Assembly (NCBI GenBank): GCA_006226265.1
Contig: SBHH01000364.1
Coordinates: forward strand, 1 to 12,722
Origin: Alphaproteobacteria bacterium
GTDB taxonomy: Bacteria; Pseudomonadota; Alphaproteobacteria; Sneathiellales; Sneathiellaceae
Reading direction: 5' to 3'
DNA: 12,722 nucleotides
Shown here: piece after piece, positions 6,616 through 12,722 of the stretch
Layout: each line of letters starts with the position of its first letter
How positions within the stretch are numbered: the first letter of the stretch is position 1
Notes under the pieces: model-generated
What the model was told of the DNA's origin: nothing
Databases searched by the model: none
The model's input: the letters and a program-made list of their open reading frames with translations, nothing else
Translations under genes and position numbers: made by a program

Positions 6616-7875
6616 TCAGGATTTCGCCTGCAGCGACTTCCTGTCAAAGCCTGCAAGTTTCTTGTAGGCGGTGGCCACTTCTTCCAAAACGGTCTGCGGT
6701 ATGCAGCTATGCTGTTCGCCGCAGGTGCCGGGGCATTGGTCCTTCACCATCTGCATCACCTGTTCCGGCCCCGTCTGGCGGTTGGCGAGGATGATTTTGG
6801 CCGTTACCTCGCGCCGTGCGGCTTCATAGTCCTGAAGCGCGGTTTCGACATCGTCCGCCTCCGCCATGATTTCGGCGAAGGTCAATGCGTCCAGTACCCC
6901 TTGCGAAACGCCGTTGGAGCCGTTCGGATACATCGCATGGGCGGCATCCCCCATCAGGGTCGCCCTGCTGAAAGACCATTTCGGCAGAGGATCGCGGTCC
7001 ACCATGGGGAATTTATGGATCGAACGCGCACTGGTGAACAGCCGGTCGATATCAAGCCAGCCGAGATCCCAGCTTTTGAACCAGGGACGGAATTCATCCA
7101 GCATCCCGGCCTCGTTCCAGTCCGCCTGCCGGGTGGCAAGATCGGAGGGGATGCGCCGCTCGGCGATCCAGTTGATATAGGATTTCCCGCGCGCGGCACT
7201 GTCGGCGCGGATTGGATAGGCCACCAGTTTCAGATCGTTATGACCGGCCATGAACATGGACCGGCCGTCGAGAAAGGGCTCCATTTCCGTCACACCGCGC
7301 CAGAGCATCTGGCCGGAATATTTAGGCGGTCCCTCGTCGGGATAGAAAATCCGCCGAAGCGATGAATTGATCCCGTCGGCCCCGACAAGGAAATCGGCTG
7401 TTATGCTTGCCGCCGGGGCGCCCGTCTCATGATCGGTAAAATGCGCTGTAATCCCCATCTCATCCTGATCGAATGCAGAAAGATGATGGCCGGTGACCAG
7501 ATTTTCCGGCCCCAGCCGGTCAATCACATGATCGCGGAGGATCATATGAAAATCGCCGCGATGGATAGAAAACTGCGGCACATCATAGCCCGCCTCAAGC
7601 CCGCGGGGCTCCCGCCAGATCGTCTTTCCATCCTCAGTGTAGTAAGCGAGACTGGAGGTCCTGATGGCGGTTTTTGCTATATCCTCCAGAAGGCCGAGTT
7701 TGGCGAGGTTCTGGATGGCATGGGGCAGCAGGTTAATTCCGACGCCGAGAGGTTTGATTTCCTTGACGGTTTCAAAAACACGAACCTTGATCCCGACGCG
7801 ATGCAGCGCGAGCGCGAGGGTTAGTCCGACAAGGCCGCCGCCAGCGATTATGCCTTTGGATTTTGGCGCCGTCAT
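6616..7875 (-). CDS. FAD-dependent monooxygenase (UbiH/PHBH-type flavin-dependent oxidoreductase)
   Basis: A 419-residue group A flavoprotein monooxygenase. The N-terminal Rossmann motif is GGGLVG (12-17) with the acidic FE (E35) at the end of strand 2. The DG motif appears as VGADGINSSLRR (164-175), which binds FAD and NAD(P)H, and the GD motif as LMGDAAHAMYPNGSNG (307-322). Such enzymes hydroxylate aromatic or similar substrates with NAD(P)H and O2. The C-terminal tail has a cysteine group, C381, C385 and C391, around PGTCGEQHSC; this resembles a subgroup of flavin-dependent oxidoreductases rather than ubiquinone enzymes. The start has a strong GGAGG site 8 nt upstream. The gene lies 15 nt after the SDR stop and is probably in one operon with it. 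Substrate unknown. Confidence 0.92.
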   Translation of the reverse strand: MTAPKSKGIIAGGGLVGLTLALALHRVGIKVRVFETVKEIKPLGVGINLLPHAIQNLAKLGLLEDIAKTAIRTSSLAYYTEDGKTIWREPRGLEAGYDVPQFSIHRGDFHMILRDHVIDRLGPENLVTGHHLSAFDQDEMGITAHFTDHETGAPAASITADFLVGADGINSSLRRIFYPDEGPPKYSGQMLWRGVTEMEPFLDGRSMFMAGHNDLKLVAYPIRADSAARGKSYINWIAERRIPSDLATRQADWNEAGMLDEFRPWFKSWDLGWLDIDRLFTSARSIHKFPMVDRDPLPKWSFSRATLMGDAAHAMYPNGSNGVSQGVLDALTFAEIMAEADDVETALQDYEAARREVTAKIILANRQTGPEQVMQMVKDQCPGTCGEQHSCIPQTVLEEVATAYKKLAGFDRKSLQAKS

Positions 7876-7890
7876 GCTCGGTCCCTCCCC

Positions 7891-8658
7891 TTAGAAGCCC
7901 ATGGCGGTCAGGCCGTCATCCACTTCGATCATCGACCCGGTCATGAAATCGGACCCCGGCCCGGCAAGCAGCAGAAGCACGCCGTCGAGGTCTTTTGGCT
8001 CGCCCACCCGGCGGCCCGGCAGCTTGGCAATGAAGCGTTTGCCCGCGTCCGTCTCCCAATAGGCGCGGTTCATTTCGGTCACGAGATAACCCGGGTTGAT
8101 GCCGTTGACCTGGATATTGTAGCGGCCCCATTCATCGGCGAGCGCGCGTGTCATATGGGCGACCGCGGCCTTCGACATGCAATAGGCAATGTTCTTTCGA
8201 AGAACCCGCGTTGCCGCGACCGAGGCTATATTGACGATCTTGCCGCCGTCTCCATGACGGATCATGCTTTGGGCGACGGCCTGCGCGACGAAGAAAGCGC
8301 CGCGCGCGTTTGTGTTCATCACGGCATCGAAATCCTTTTCGGAAATGCTCTCCGACGGGCTAACGGCAGTGATTCCGGAATTATTGATGAGGATATTGAC
8401 CGGCCCGAGCTCGGTTTCGGCGGTGCTGGCCGCCTCATGAATACTCTCGACATCTGTGACATCCATACGAACCGGCAGCGCCCGGCCGTCAAAAGCGGCA
8501 ATTTCGGACGAGAGGGCCTCCAGCTTGTCCGTCGAGCGGGCGGCGAGACTCACCTTGGCGCCGGCGCGCGCGAGTGTCAGGGCAAATTGCCAGCCGAGCC
8601 CTGAAGAAGCGCCGGTTACAAGGGCATGTTTGCCTTCCAGGATATGCGGGTTCGTCAT
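7891..8658 (-). CDS. Short-chain dehydrogenase/reductase (classical SDR)
   Basis: A 255-residue classical SDR, of usual length. The cofactor loop is TGASSGLG (15-22); R41 after the second strand hints at NADP(H), though this is not decisive. D66 contacts the adenine ring, NNSG (92-95) is the structural NNAG variant, and N117 lies in helix 4. The catalytic residues are S146, Y159 and K163 (YCMSK). NPGYLVTEM (188-196) is the usual PG motif, and the C-terminus has the typical MTGSMIEVDDG segment. A ribosome binding site AAGGA lies 6 nt before the ATG. It is the first gene of a pair with the FAD monooxygenase, so the two probably act on one substrate pathway, oxidising or reducing a hydroxyl/carbonyl. 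Specific substrate unknown. Confidence 0.95.
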   Translation of the reverse strand: MTNPHILEGKHALVTGASSGLGWQFALTLARAGAKVSLAARSTDKLEALSSEIAAFDGRALPVRMDVTDVESIHEAASTAETELGPVNILINNSGITAVSPSESISEKDFDAVMNTNARGAFFVAQAVAQSMIRHGDGGKIVNIASVAATRVLRKNIAYCMSKAAVAHMTRALADEWGRYNIQVNGINPGYLVTEMNRAYWETDAGKRFIAKLPGRRVGEPKDLDGVLLLLAGPGSDFMTGSMIEVDDGLTAMGF

Positions 8659-8706
8659 CGGGGATCCTTCCGTTCGCTTTTGGGCTTGTTGATCGTTGAT
8701 GGAGGC

Positions 8707-8735
8707 ATAATTTCCTGTCGCGCCCGCAAAATCAA
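8707..8735 (-). promoter_or_regulatory. Possible promoter of the SDR/monooxygenase operon
   Basis: On the minus strand TTGATT (8730-8735) and AATTAT (8707-8712) are 17 nt apart, each with 4 of 6 consensus matches. The leader would be about 40 nt. It lies in the 191-nt divergent gap shared with the PleD-like gene. Confidence 0.4.
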
Positions 8736-8778
8736 GGCCGCAGTTTACCCGATATTCGCAGGAATGTCCGGCTGGCAG

Positions 8779-8807
8779 TTGGAAAAATCATTTAATGTTA
8801 ATAAATT
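8779..8807 (+). promoter_or_regulatory. Possible promoter of the PleD-like gene
   Basis: TTGGAA (8779-8784) and TAAATT (8802-8807) are 17 nt apart in a locally AT-rich stretch, with 4 of 6 matches each. Transcription would start near 8814, leaving about 36 nt before the ATG, which has an AGGAG site at 8835-8839. Confidence 0.35.
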
Positions 8808-8849
8808 TGCTCCTATTCTGGATGCTAAAGCGAAAGGAGTAACCGAGCC

Positions 8850-10154
8850 ATGCGCTATGCTGCCAATCTGCTGGTCGTATCGGACAGTCCGGACAATGCT
8901 ATAGAGCCTCCGCTGCGTGCCGCCGGTTATCATTGTGTGCGTCTTTCCTTTCGGGACATGATTTCCCATGATTTTGGCAGCGGAAAATTCGACCTGATTC
9001 TTATTGACGGGGATCACAACGAGTATGAAGTCGAGCTTAAAAAGCTCGCGGAACTGGCTGATTTTCATAATATTTCCATGATGATTATCGGCGTGGACGA
9101 TGTCCGCTGCCGGGTCCAGACCATCGCCGCCGGACATGGCGAGCTTGAACTTCGCAGTCGCGTCAACGCGCTGGTCCGGATTGAAACCATGCATCAGGAA
9201 CTTCACCGGCGGGTTGAAACATTGAAGGCTTATGGCGCGGATTTCTCAGATGTCGAAGTCCCGCCGCTTGATATCGGCGATGCCAATATCCTGATTGTCG
9301 GCAGCCAGACCCTGATGCTCGGCAATATTCTTCTGCGGCTCGACGCGCGGGCAAAATTGCATATCTGCAAGGATGCGGAATATGCCCTTTCTGATCTGCG
9401 TGAAGGCGAGTTTGATGCAGTCATCCTGTCGGGGTTCGGCCTTGGGGACCGTCATTTGCGGCTTTGCAACGATATCCGCTCCGACACCCGCCTCTATAAC
9501 CTGCCGGTCCTGATGGTCCTGAATGAGGGAGACAGTCGCGAAGCCGCCTATATCCACGGCGTCTCGGACGTGGTGCTTCATGAACGCGAGATGGGGTCTC
9601 TGCTCAACCGCATCGGATTGCAAATCCGCCAGCACCGTTACCGCTACGCCATGCAGATCCTGTTTCGCCGCGCGCGTAGCCATCCGGTTGCCGACGGACC
9701 GACCGATCTCTACTCCCCGGCCTTCCTGCAGGCGCATTTGCCACTCATCCTGAGAGAGCATGACCTGCAGGGCAAGTCCCTGACGGTCGCACGGCTCCGC
9801 ATCCTCAATATTGACGAGATCGCAAAGGACGGCGGGTTCCCCTTGCGCGATCACCTGTTGAGGCAGATCGGCTCGATGATTGGTTTTCTTGTCCGGGCAG
9901 AGGATTTTTGTGCGTCCTATGACGTGGGCGAGTTTGTTCTCACTCTGCCGGGCACGCGACCCGAAGATGCCCGGAGCGCGCTCGGCCGGATCAGGGCGGT
10001 TATTGGCAGCACCGATTTCGCGGGTCCTGAAGGACAATTCAATATCCGCGCGGAGGTTGCCTTCGACCTGGTGGAGCCGGAAATCGGCGACGGTATTACG
10101 CGACTGCTTGCCCGGAAATTCATTGCAAACGGTGGTGCGGAACAGGCCGCCTAG
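8850..10154 (+). CDS. PleD-like protein: two receiver domains and a degenerate GGDEF domain
   Basis: A 434-residue cytoplasmic protein with the PleD layout. Receiver 1 (about 5-120) keeps a single N-terminal acid (D12 in VVSDS) and a candidate phospho-acceptor D53 (LILIDGD). Receiver 2 (about 145-262) has GSQT where the acidic pair should be and S194 (AVILSGFG) at the phospho-acceptor position, so it is unlikely to be phosphorylated. The C-terminal domain (about 286-430) follows the GGDEF fold, but the signature reads YDVGEF (357-362) instead of YGGDEF. Diguanylate cyclase activity is therefore unlikely, and no RxxD inhibitory site is obvious. It may act as a scaffold or non-catalytic sensor of c-di-GMP or GTP. 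AGGAG lies 10 nt before the ATG. It diverges from the SDR operon and stands alone. Domain layout is sure at the fold level; function is inference. Confidence 0.82.
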   Translation: MRYAANLLVVSDSPDNAIEPPLRAAGYHCVRLSFRDMISHDFGSGKFDLILIDGDHNEYEVELKKLAELADFHNISMMIIGVDDVRCRVQTIAAGHGELELRSRVNALVRIETMHQELHRRVETLKAYGADFSDVEVPPLDIGDANILIVGSQTLMLGNILLRLDARAKLHICKDAEYALSDLREGEFDAVILSGFGLGDRHLRLCNDIRSDTRLYNLPVLMVLNEGDSREAAYIHGVSDVVLHEREMGSLLNRIGLQIRQHRYRYAMQILFRRARSHPVADGPTDLYSPAFLQAHLPLILREHDLQGKSLTVARLRILNIDEIAKDGGFPLRDHLLRQIGSMIGFLVRAEDFCASYDVGEFVLTLPGTRPEDARSALGRIRAVIGSTDFAGPEGQFNIRAEVAFDLVEPEIGDGITRLLARKFIANGGAEQAA

Positions 10155-10188
10155 ATCCCTTTATCCGGACTGATCGTTCCAGAATAAC

Positions 10189-10217
10189 TTGCGATTCACG
10201 GTGCAGGTATCTATATT
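10189..10217 (+). promoter_or_regulatory. Promoter of the FrnE-like gene, probably giving a leaderless mRNA
   Basis: TTGCGA (10189-10194; 4 of 6 matches) and TATATT (10212-10217; 5 of 6) are spaced by exactly 17 nt. The -10 box ends 6 nt before the ATG at 10224, so the expected transcription start falls on or within a base or two of the initiation codon. No Shine-Dalgarno sequence is present, which agrees with leaderless translation. Confidence 0.6.
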
Positions 10218-10223
10218 AGCGCT

Positions 10224-10871
10224 ATGAAAATAGATATTGTCTCCGATACGGTTTGCCCATGGTGTTTCATTGGCAAGCGCAAGCTGGAAAAGGCCCTTGC
10301 CGAACGGCCTGACCTCGACGTTGAAATCAGCTGGCATCCGTTCCAGCTTCATCCCGATATGCCCCGCGAAGGCGCTGACCGGCGCGAATTCACCGCGATG
10401 AAGTTTGGCAGCAAGGATCGGGCGAAGGCGATCTACGATAATATACGCGCGGCTGGCGAGACGGTTGACATACCCTTCCAGTTCGAGAAGATCGAGCGCA
10501 GCCCCAATACGCTCGATTCACACCGGCTGATCCGTTGGTCCTGGTCCGCGGGCTGTCAGGATGCGCTGGTCGAAATCCTGTTCCGCCGCTTCTTCATTGA
10601 TGGGGAGGATATCGGCAGCCGTGACGTACTGATTGCCGCCGCCGCCGAAGCCGGGATGGATACCGAGATCGTTGCCGACCTTCTGGAAAAGGAAGCCGAC
10701 AGCAAGGAAGTAAGCGCGGAGGATCTACACGCGCGGGAAATCGGTATTTCCGGTGTGCCGGTCTTTATCCTCGATAACAAATATGCGCTTTCAGGCGCAC
10801 AGGATCCGGCCGCCTTTCTGGCCGCCTTCGAAAAAATCGCTGCGGAACAGGCCGCCGGGGCGAGTGAATAA
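10224..10871 (+). CDS. DsbA-family oxidoreductase, FrnE-like (thioredoxin fold, CPWC active site)
   Basis: A 215-residue cytoplasmic protein, of usual FrnE length. It begins directly with strand 1 (MKIDIVSD) and the redox motif C11-P-W-C14, followed by FIGKRKLEKAL, a FrnE hallmark. A helical insertion (about 45-165) is followed by the cis-proline loop GISGVPVFI (P179) and the closing strands NKYALSGAQ. No signal peptide is present, unlike periplasmic DsbA. Family members include FrnE disulfide isomerases linked to oxidative stress and 2-hydroxychromene-2-carboxylate isomerase-like proteins; the CPWC cysteines favour a redox role. The gap to the PleD-like gene is 69 nt, with its own promoter. 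It ends in a terminator shared with the 3' end of convergent mfd. Confidence 0.93.
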   Translation: MKIDIVSDTVCPWCFIGKRKLEKALAERPDLDVEISWHPFQLHPDMPREGADRREFTAMKFGSKDRAKAIYDNIRAAGETVDIPFQFEKIERSPNTLDSHRLIRWSWSAGCQDALVEILFRRFFIDGEDIGSRDVLIAAAAEAGMDTEIVADLLEKEADSKEVSAEDLHAREIGISGVPVFILDNKYALSGAQDPAAFLAAFEKIAAEQAAGASE

Positions 10872-10897
10872 CAGGGCCTGACTAAAAGCTGTTTCGG

Positions 10898-10924
10898 GCC
10901 GCCTGATCGCTCAGGCGGCTTTTT
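10898..10924 (+). terminator. Rho-independent terminator of the FrnE-like gene, overlapping the mfd 3' end
   Basis: A perfect 9-bp stem GCCGCCTGA (10898-10906) / TCAGGCGGC (10911-10919) with a TCGC loop is followed by TTTTT (10920-10924) and then CTTT. The 3' arm and T run are also the last codons (Lys-Ala-Ala-stop) of the minus-strand mfd gene. In the mfd direction the stem has no T run directly behind it. Confidence 0.88.
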
Positions 10925-12722
10925 CTTTGGCGACGCGCGCAAGGTTCTGGGCGAGCCAGAGCACCCCTTTCAGCCGGTCATCCGCCTTATCCCATTTCCG
11001 GCTATGAACCAGCTTGTGATCGCCCCGGAGTTTCGTCTGGCCGGGCGTGCGGCTGATAAATTCGACGAGCCCTGCCGGGTTGTCGAAGCTGTTCTCCCGG
11101 AAGGTAAGCACGGCGCCCTTTGGCCCCGCCTCGATCTTCTCGATATTGGCAAGACGGCAGAAATGCTTGATGGTCATCACCTCGATCAGATGGTTGACCT
11201 CATCGGGGAGCGGTCCGAAGCGATCCACGAGTTCCACGGCGAAGGCGTTGATTTCCTCTGCTGTCTCCTGCGCGGCAATGCGCCGGTAAAGCTCCATCCG
11301 GAGGGAGAGATCGGCGACATAATGATCGGGGATGAGGACGGAGGTGCCGATATTGATGCTTGGCGACCATTTATCCTCGGCCTCGATGGCATGGCCAAGC
11401 TCGCTCTCGCGGGCGTTTGCCACCGCCTCTTCCAGCATCTCCTGATAGAGCTCGAACCCGACCTCGCGGATATGGCCGGACTGCTCGTCGCCAAGCAAAT
11501 TCCCCGCCCCCCGGATATCGAGATCGTGGCTCGCAAGCGTGAAACCGGCGCCTAGCGTGTCGAGTGACTGCAGAACCCGAAGCCGCTTCTCCGCCGCATC
11601 CGACAGGCGCTTGCGGGGTGGCAGGGTAAGATAGGCATAGGCCCGCGTCTTGGAACGGCCGATGCGCCCCCGGATCTGGTAAAGCTGCGCCAGGCCGAAC
11701 ATATCGGCACGGTAAGTGATCAGCGTATTGGCCGACGGGATATCGAGGCCCGATTCCACGATATTGGTCGCGACCAGTACGTCATAGCTGCCGTCATAGA
11801 AGGCATTCATGACGCTGTCGAGCTCCTTCGCCGGAAGCTGGCCATGCGCGGTGACATATTTCACCTCCGGCACATGCTCCCGGAGATATTCGCCAACCTC
11901 CGCAAGATCGGAAAGACGCGGGCAGACAAAGAAGCTCTGTCCGCCGCGATAATGTTCCCGAAGCAGGGCTTCGCGCAACACAACCGGATCGAAGGGCAGC
12001 ACGAAGGTGCGGATGGCGAGCCGGTCGACGGGCGGCGTCGCAATGATGGAAAGATCGCGGATGCCCGTCATGGCAAGCTGCAGCGTGCGCGGGATTGGCG
12101 TCGCCGTCAGGGTCAGTACATGGACATCGGCGCGAAGCTCCTTCAGCCGCTCCTTATGCACCACGCCGAAATGCTGTTCCTCATCGACGATGACAAGCCC
12201 CAGGTTCTTGAAGCGGATGGATTTCCCGAGGAGCGCATGGGTGCCGATGACGATATCGACCTGCCCGTCGGCGAGCCCGGCCTTGGTGGCATTGGCATCC
12301 TTCTGGCTCACCATGCGCGACAGCTGCCCGACTCGCACCGGCAGGTTGGCGAAACGCTGGGTGAACCCTTTGAAATGCTGGCGCGCAAGCAGGGTTGTCG
12401 GTGCAACGACGGCGACTTGTTGTCCCGCCATAGCGGCGGTGAAGGCGGCGCGGAGCGCCACTTCCGTCTTGCCGAAGCCGACATCGCCGCAGACCAGCCG
12501 GTCCATTGGCCTACCCGCGACCAGATCGCCGATCACCGCGTCGATGGCGCCCAGCTGATCCTCGGTCTCGTCATAGGGAAAGCGCGCCGCGAATTCATCG
12601 TAGAGCCCTTCCGGCGGACGCAGCACCGGCGCGGACCGCGACTCGCGCGCAGCCGCGATGCGGATCAACTGGTCGGCCATGTCGAGCAGCCGCTTCTTCA
12701 GCTTCGCCTTGCGCGCCTGCCA
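10911..12722 (-). CDS. mfd: Transcription-repair coupling factor Mfd, C-terminal half (cut by window edge)
   Basis: The reading frame runs unbroken off the right edge; 603 codons are visible, about half of a typical 1,150-residue Mfd. The first visible residues WQARKAKLKKRLLD continue into MADQLIRIAAAR, the end of the RNA polymerase-interacting region and linker, so the internal ATG at 12680 is not the start. The SF2 translocase motor follows: Walker A GDVGFGKTE, motif Ia APTTLLA, motif II DEEQHFGV, motif III TATPIPRTL, motif V ATNIVESGLDIP and motif VI QIRGRIGRS. These are followed by the TRG-type DLDIRGAGNLLGDEQSGH region and the C-terminal D7 domain. Mfd pushes stalled RNA polymerase off damaged DNA and recruits UvrA. 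The stop codon lies within the convergent terminator. Confidence 0.97.
   Translation of the reverse strand, partial: WQARKAKLKKRLLDMADQLIRIAAARESRSAPVLRPPEGLYDEFAARFPYDETEDQLGAIDAVIGDLVAGRPMDRLVCGDVGFGKTEVALRAAFTAAMAGQQVAVVAPTTLLARQHFKGFTQRFANLPVRVGQLSRMVSQKDANATKAGLADGQVDIVIGTHALLGKSIRFKNLGLVIVDEEQHFGVVHKERLKELRADVHVLTLTATPIPRTLQLAMTGIRDLSIIATPPVDRLAIRTFVLPFDPVVLREALLREHYRGGQSFFVCPRLSDLAEVGEYLREHVPEVKYVTAHGQLPAKELDSVMNAFYDGSYDVLVATNIVESGLDIPSANTLITYRADMFGLAQLYQIRGRIGRSKTRAYAYLTLPPRKRLSDAAEKRLRVLQSLDTLGAGFTLASHDLDIRGAGNLLGDEQSGHIREVGFELYQEMLEEAVANARESELGHAIEAEDKWSPSINIGTSVLIPDHYVADLSLRMELYRRIAAQETAEEINAFAVELVDRFGPLPDEVNHLIEVMTIKHFCRLANIEKIEAGPKGAVLTFRENSFDNPAGLVEFISRTPGQTKLRGDHKLVHSRKWDKADDRLKGVLWLAQNLARVAKEKAA

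Noticed and set aside
6466..7365. Long plus-strand open frame (299 codons) opposite the FAD monooxygenase
   Set aside because: It lies antisense to a gene with clear FAD motifs and overlaps the end of the FMN reductase; its product resembles no family and is typical of a GC-rich shadow frame.
9246..10037. Minus-strand open frame (263 codons) opposite the PleD-like gene
   Set aside because: Antisense to a gene with recognisable receiver and GGDEF folds and a good ribosome binding site; no family signature in the antisense product.

Overview
The window looks like chromosomal DNA from a free-living alphaproteobacterium, perhaps near Rhodospirillales or Sneathiellales. The clues are moderately high GC, a chemoreceptor ending in an EVRAA-type tail, a PleD-like double-receiver protein, a FrnE-type thioredoxin-fold protein and Mfd. 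This placement is an inference from gene style; no species marker is present. Gene density is normal, and no phage, insertion sequence, CRISPR array or other mobile element is visible.

Layout. Positions 1-248 (-) hold the 5' end of a MltB-like lytic transglycosylase gene. A tRNA-Ser(UGA) gene follows at 489-575 (+) with a good sigma-70-type promoter. A minus-strand chemosensory operon spans 753-3155: a secreted Cache/PDC-like sensor, then a methyl-accepting chemotaxis protein (MCP), closed by an intrinsic terminator. A divergent pair comes next: a TetR-type repressor (3299-3931, -) and an MFS transporter (4055-5233, +), with an inverted-repeat candidate operator between them. The MFS gene is followed by an unrecognised five-helix membrane protein (5278-5886) and an NADPH-dependent FMN reductase (6000-6611). 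Converging on these is a minus-strand pair, a short-chain dehydrogenase and a FAD-dependent monooxygenase (6616-8658). Diverging from that pair is a PleD-like protein (8850-10154, +) whose second receiver and GGDEF domains have lost their key residues. A FrnE/DsbA-family oxidoreductase (10224-10871, +), probably read from a leaderless transcript, ends in a terminator that overlaps the stop codon of the convergent mfd gene (10911 to the window end, -), of which the C-terminal half is present.

How the genes may work together. The secreted sensor and the MCP are 18 bp apart on one strand and plausibly form a two-protein chemosensing unit. The TetR/MFS pair is a classic ligand-responsive efflux module. 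The SDR and monooxygenase overlap in likely function (oxidation of an unknown small molecule), and the neighbouring flavin reductase is thematically related but convergently transcribed. No strongly novel multi-gene system is evident. The most unusual items are the degenerate PleD-like protein, the split sensor/MCP pair, the putative leaderless frnE-like gene and the uncharacterised membrane protein with a histidine cluster.
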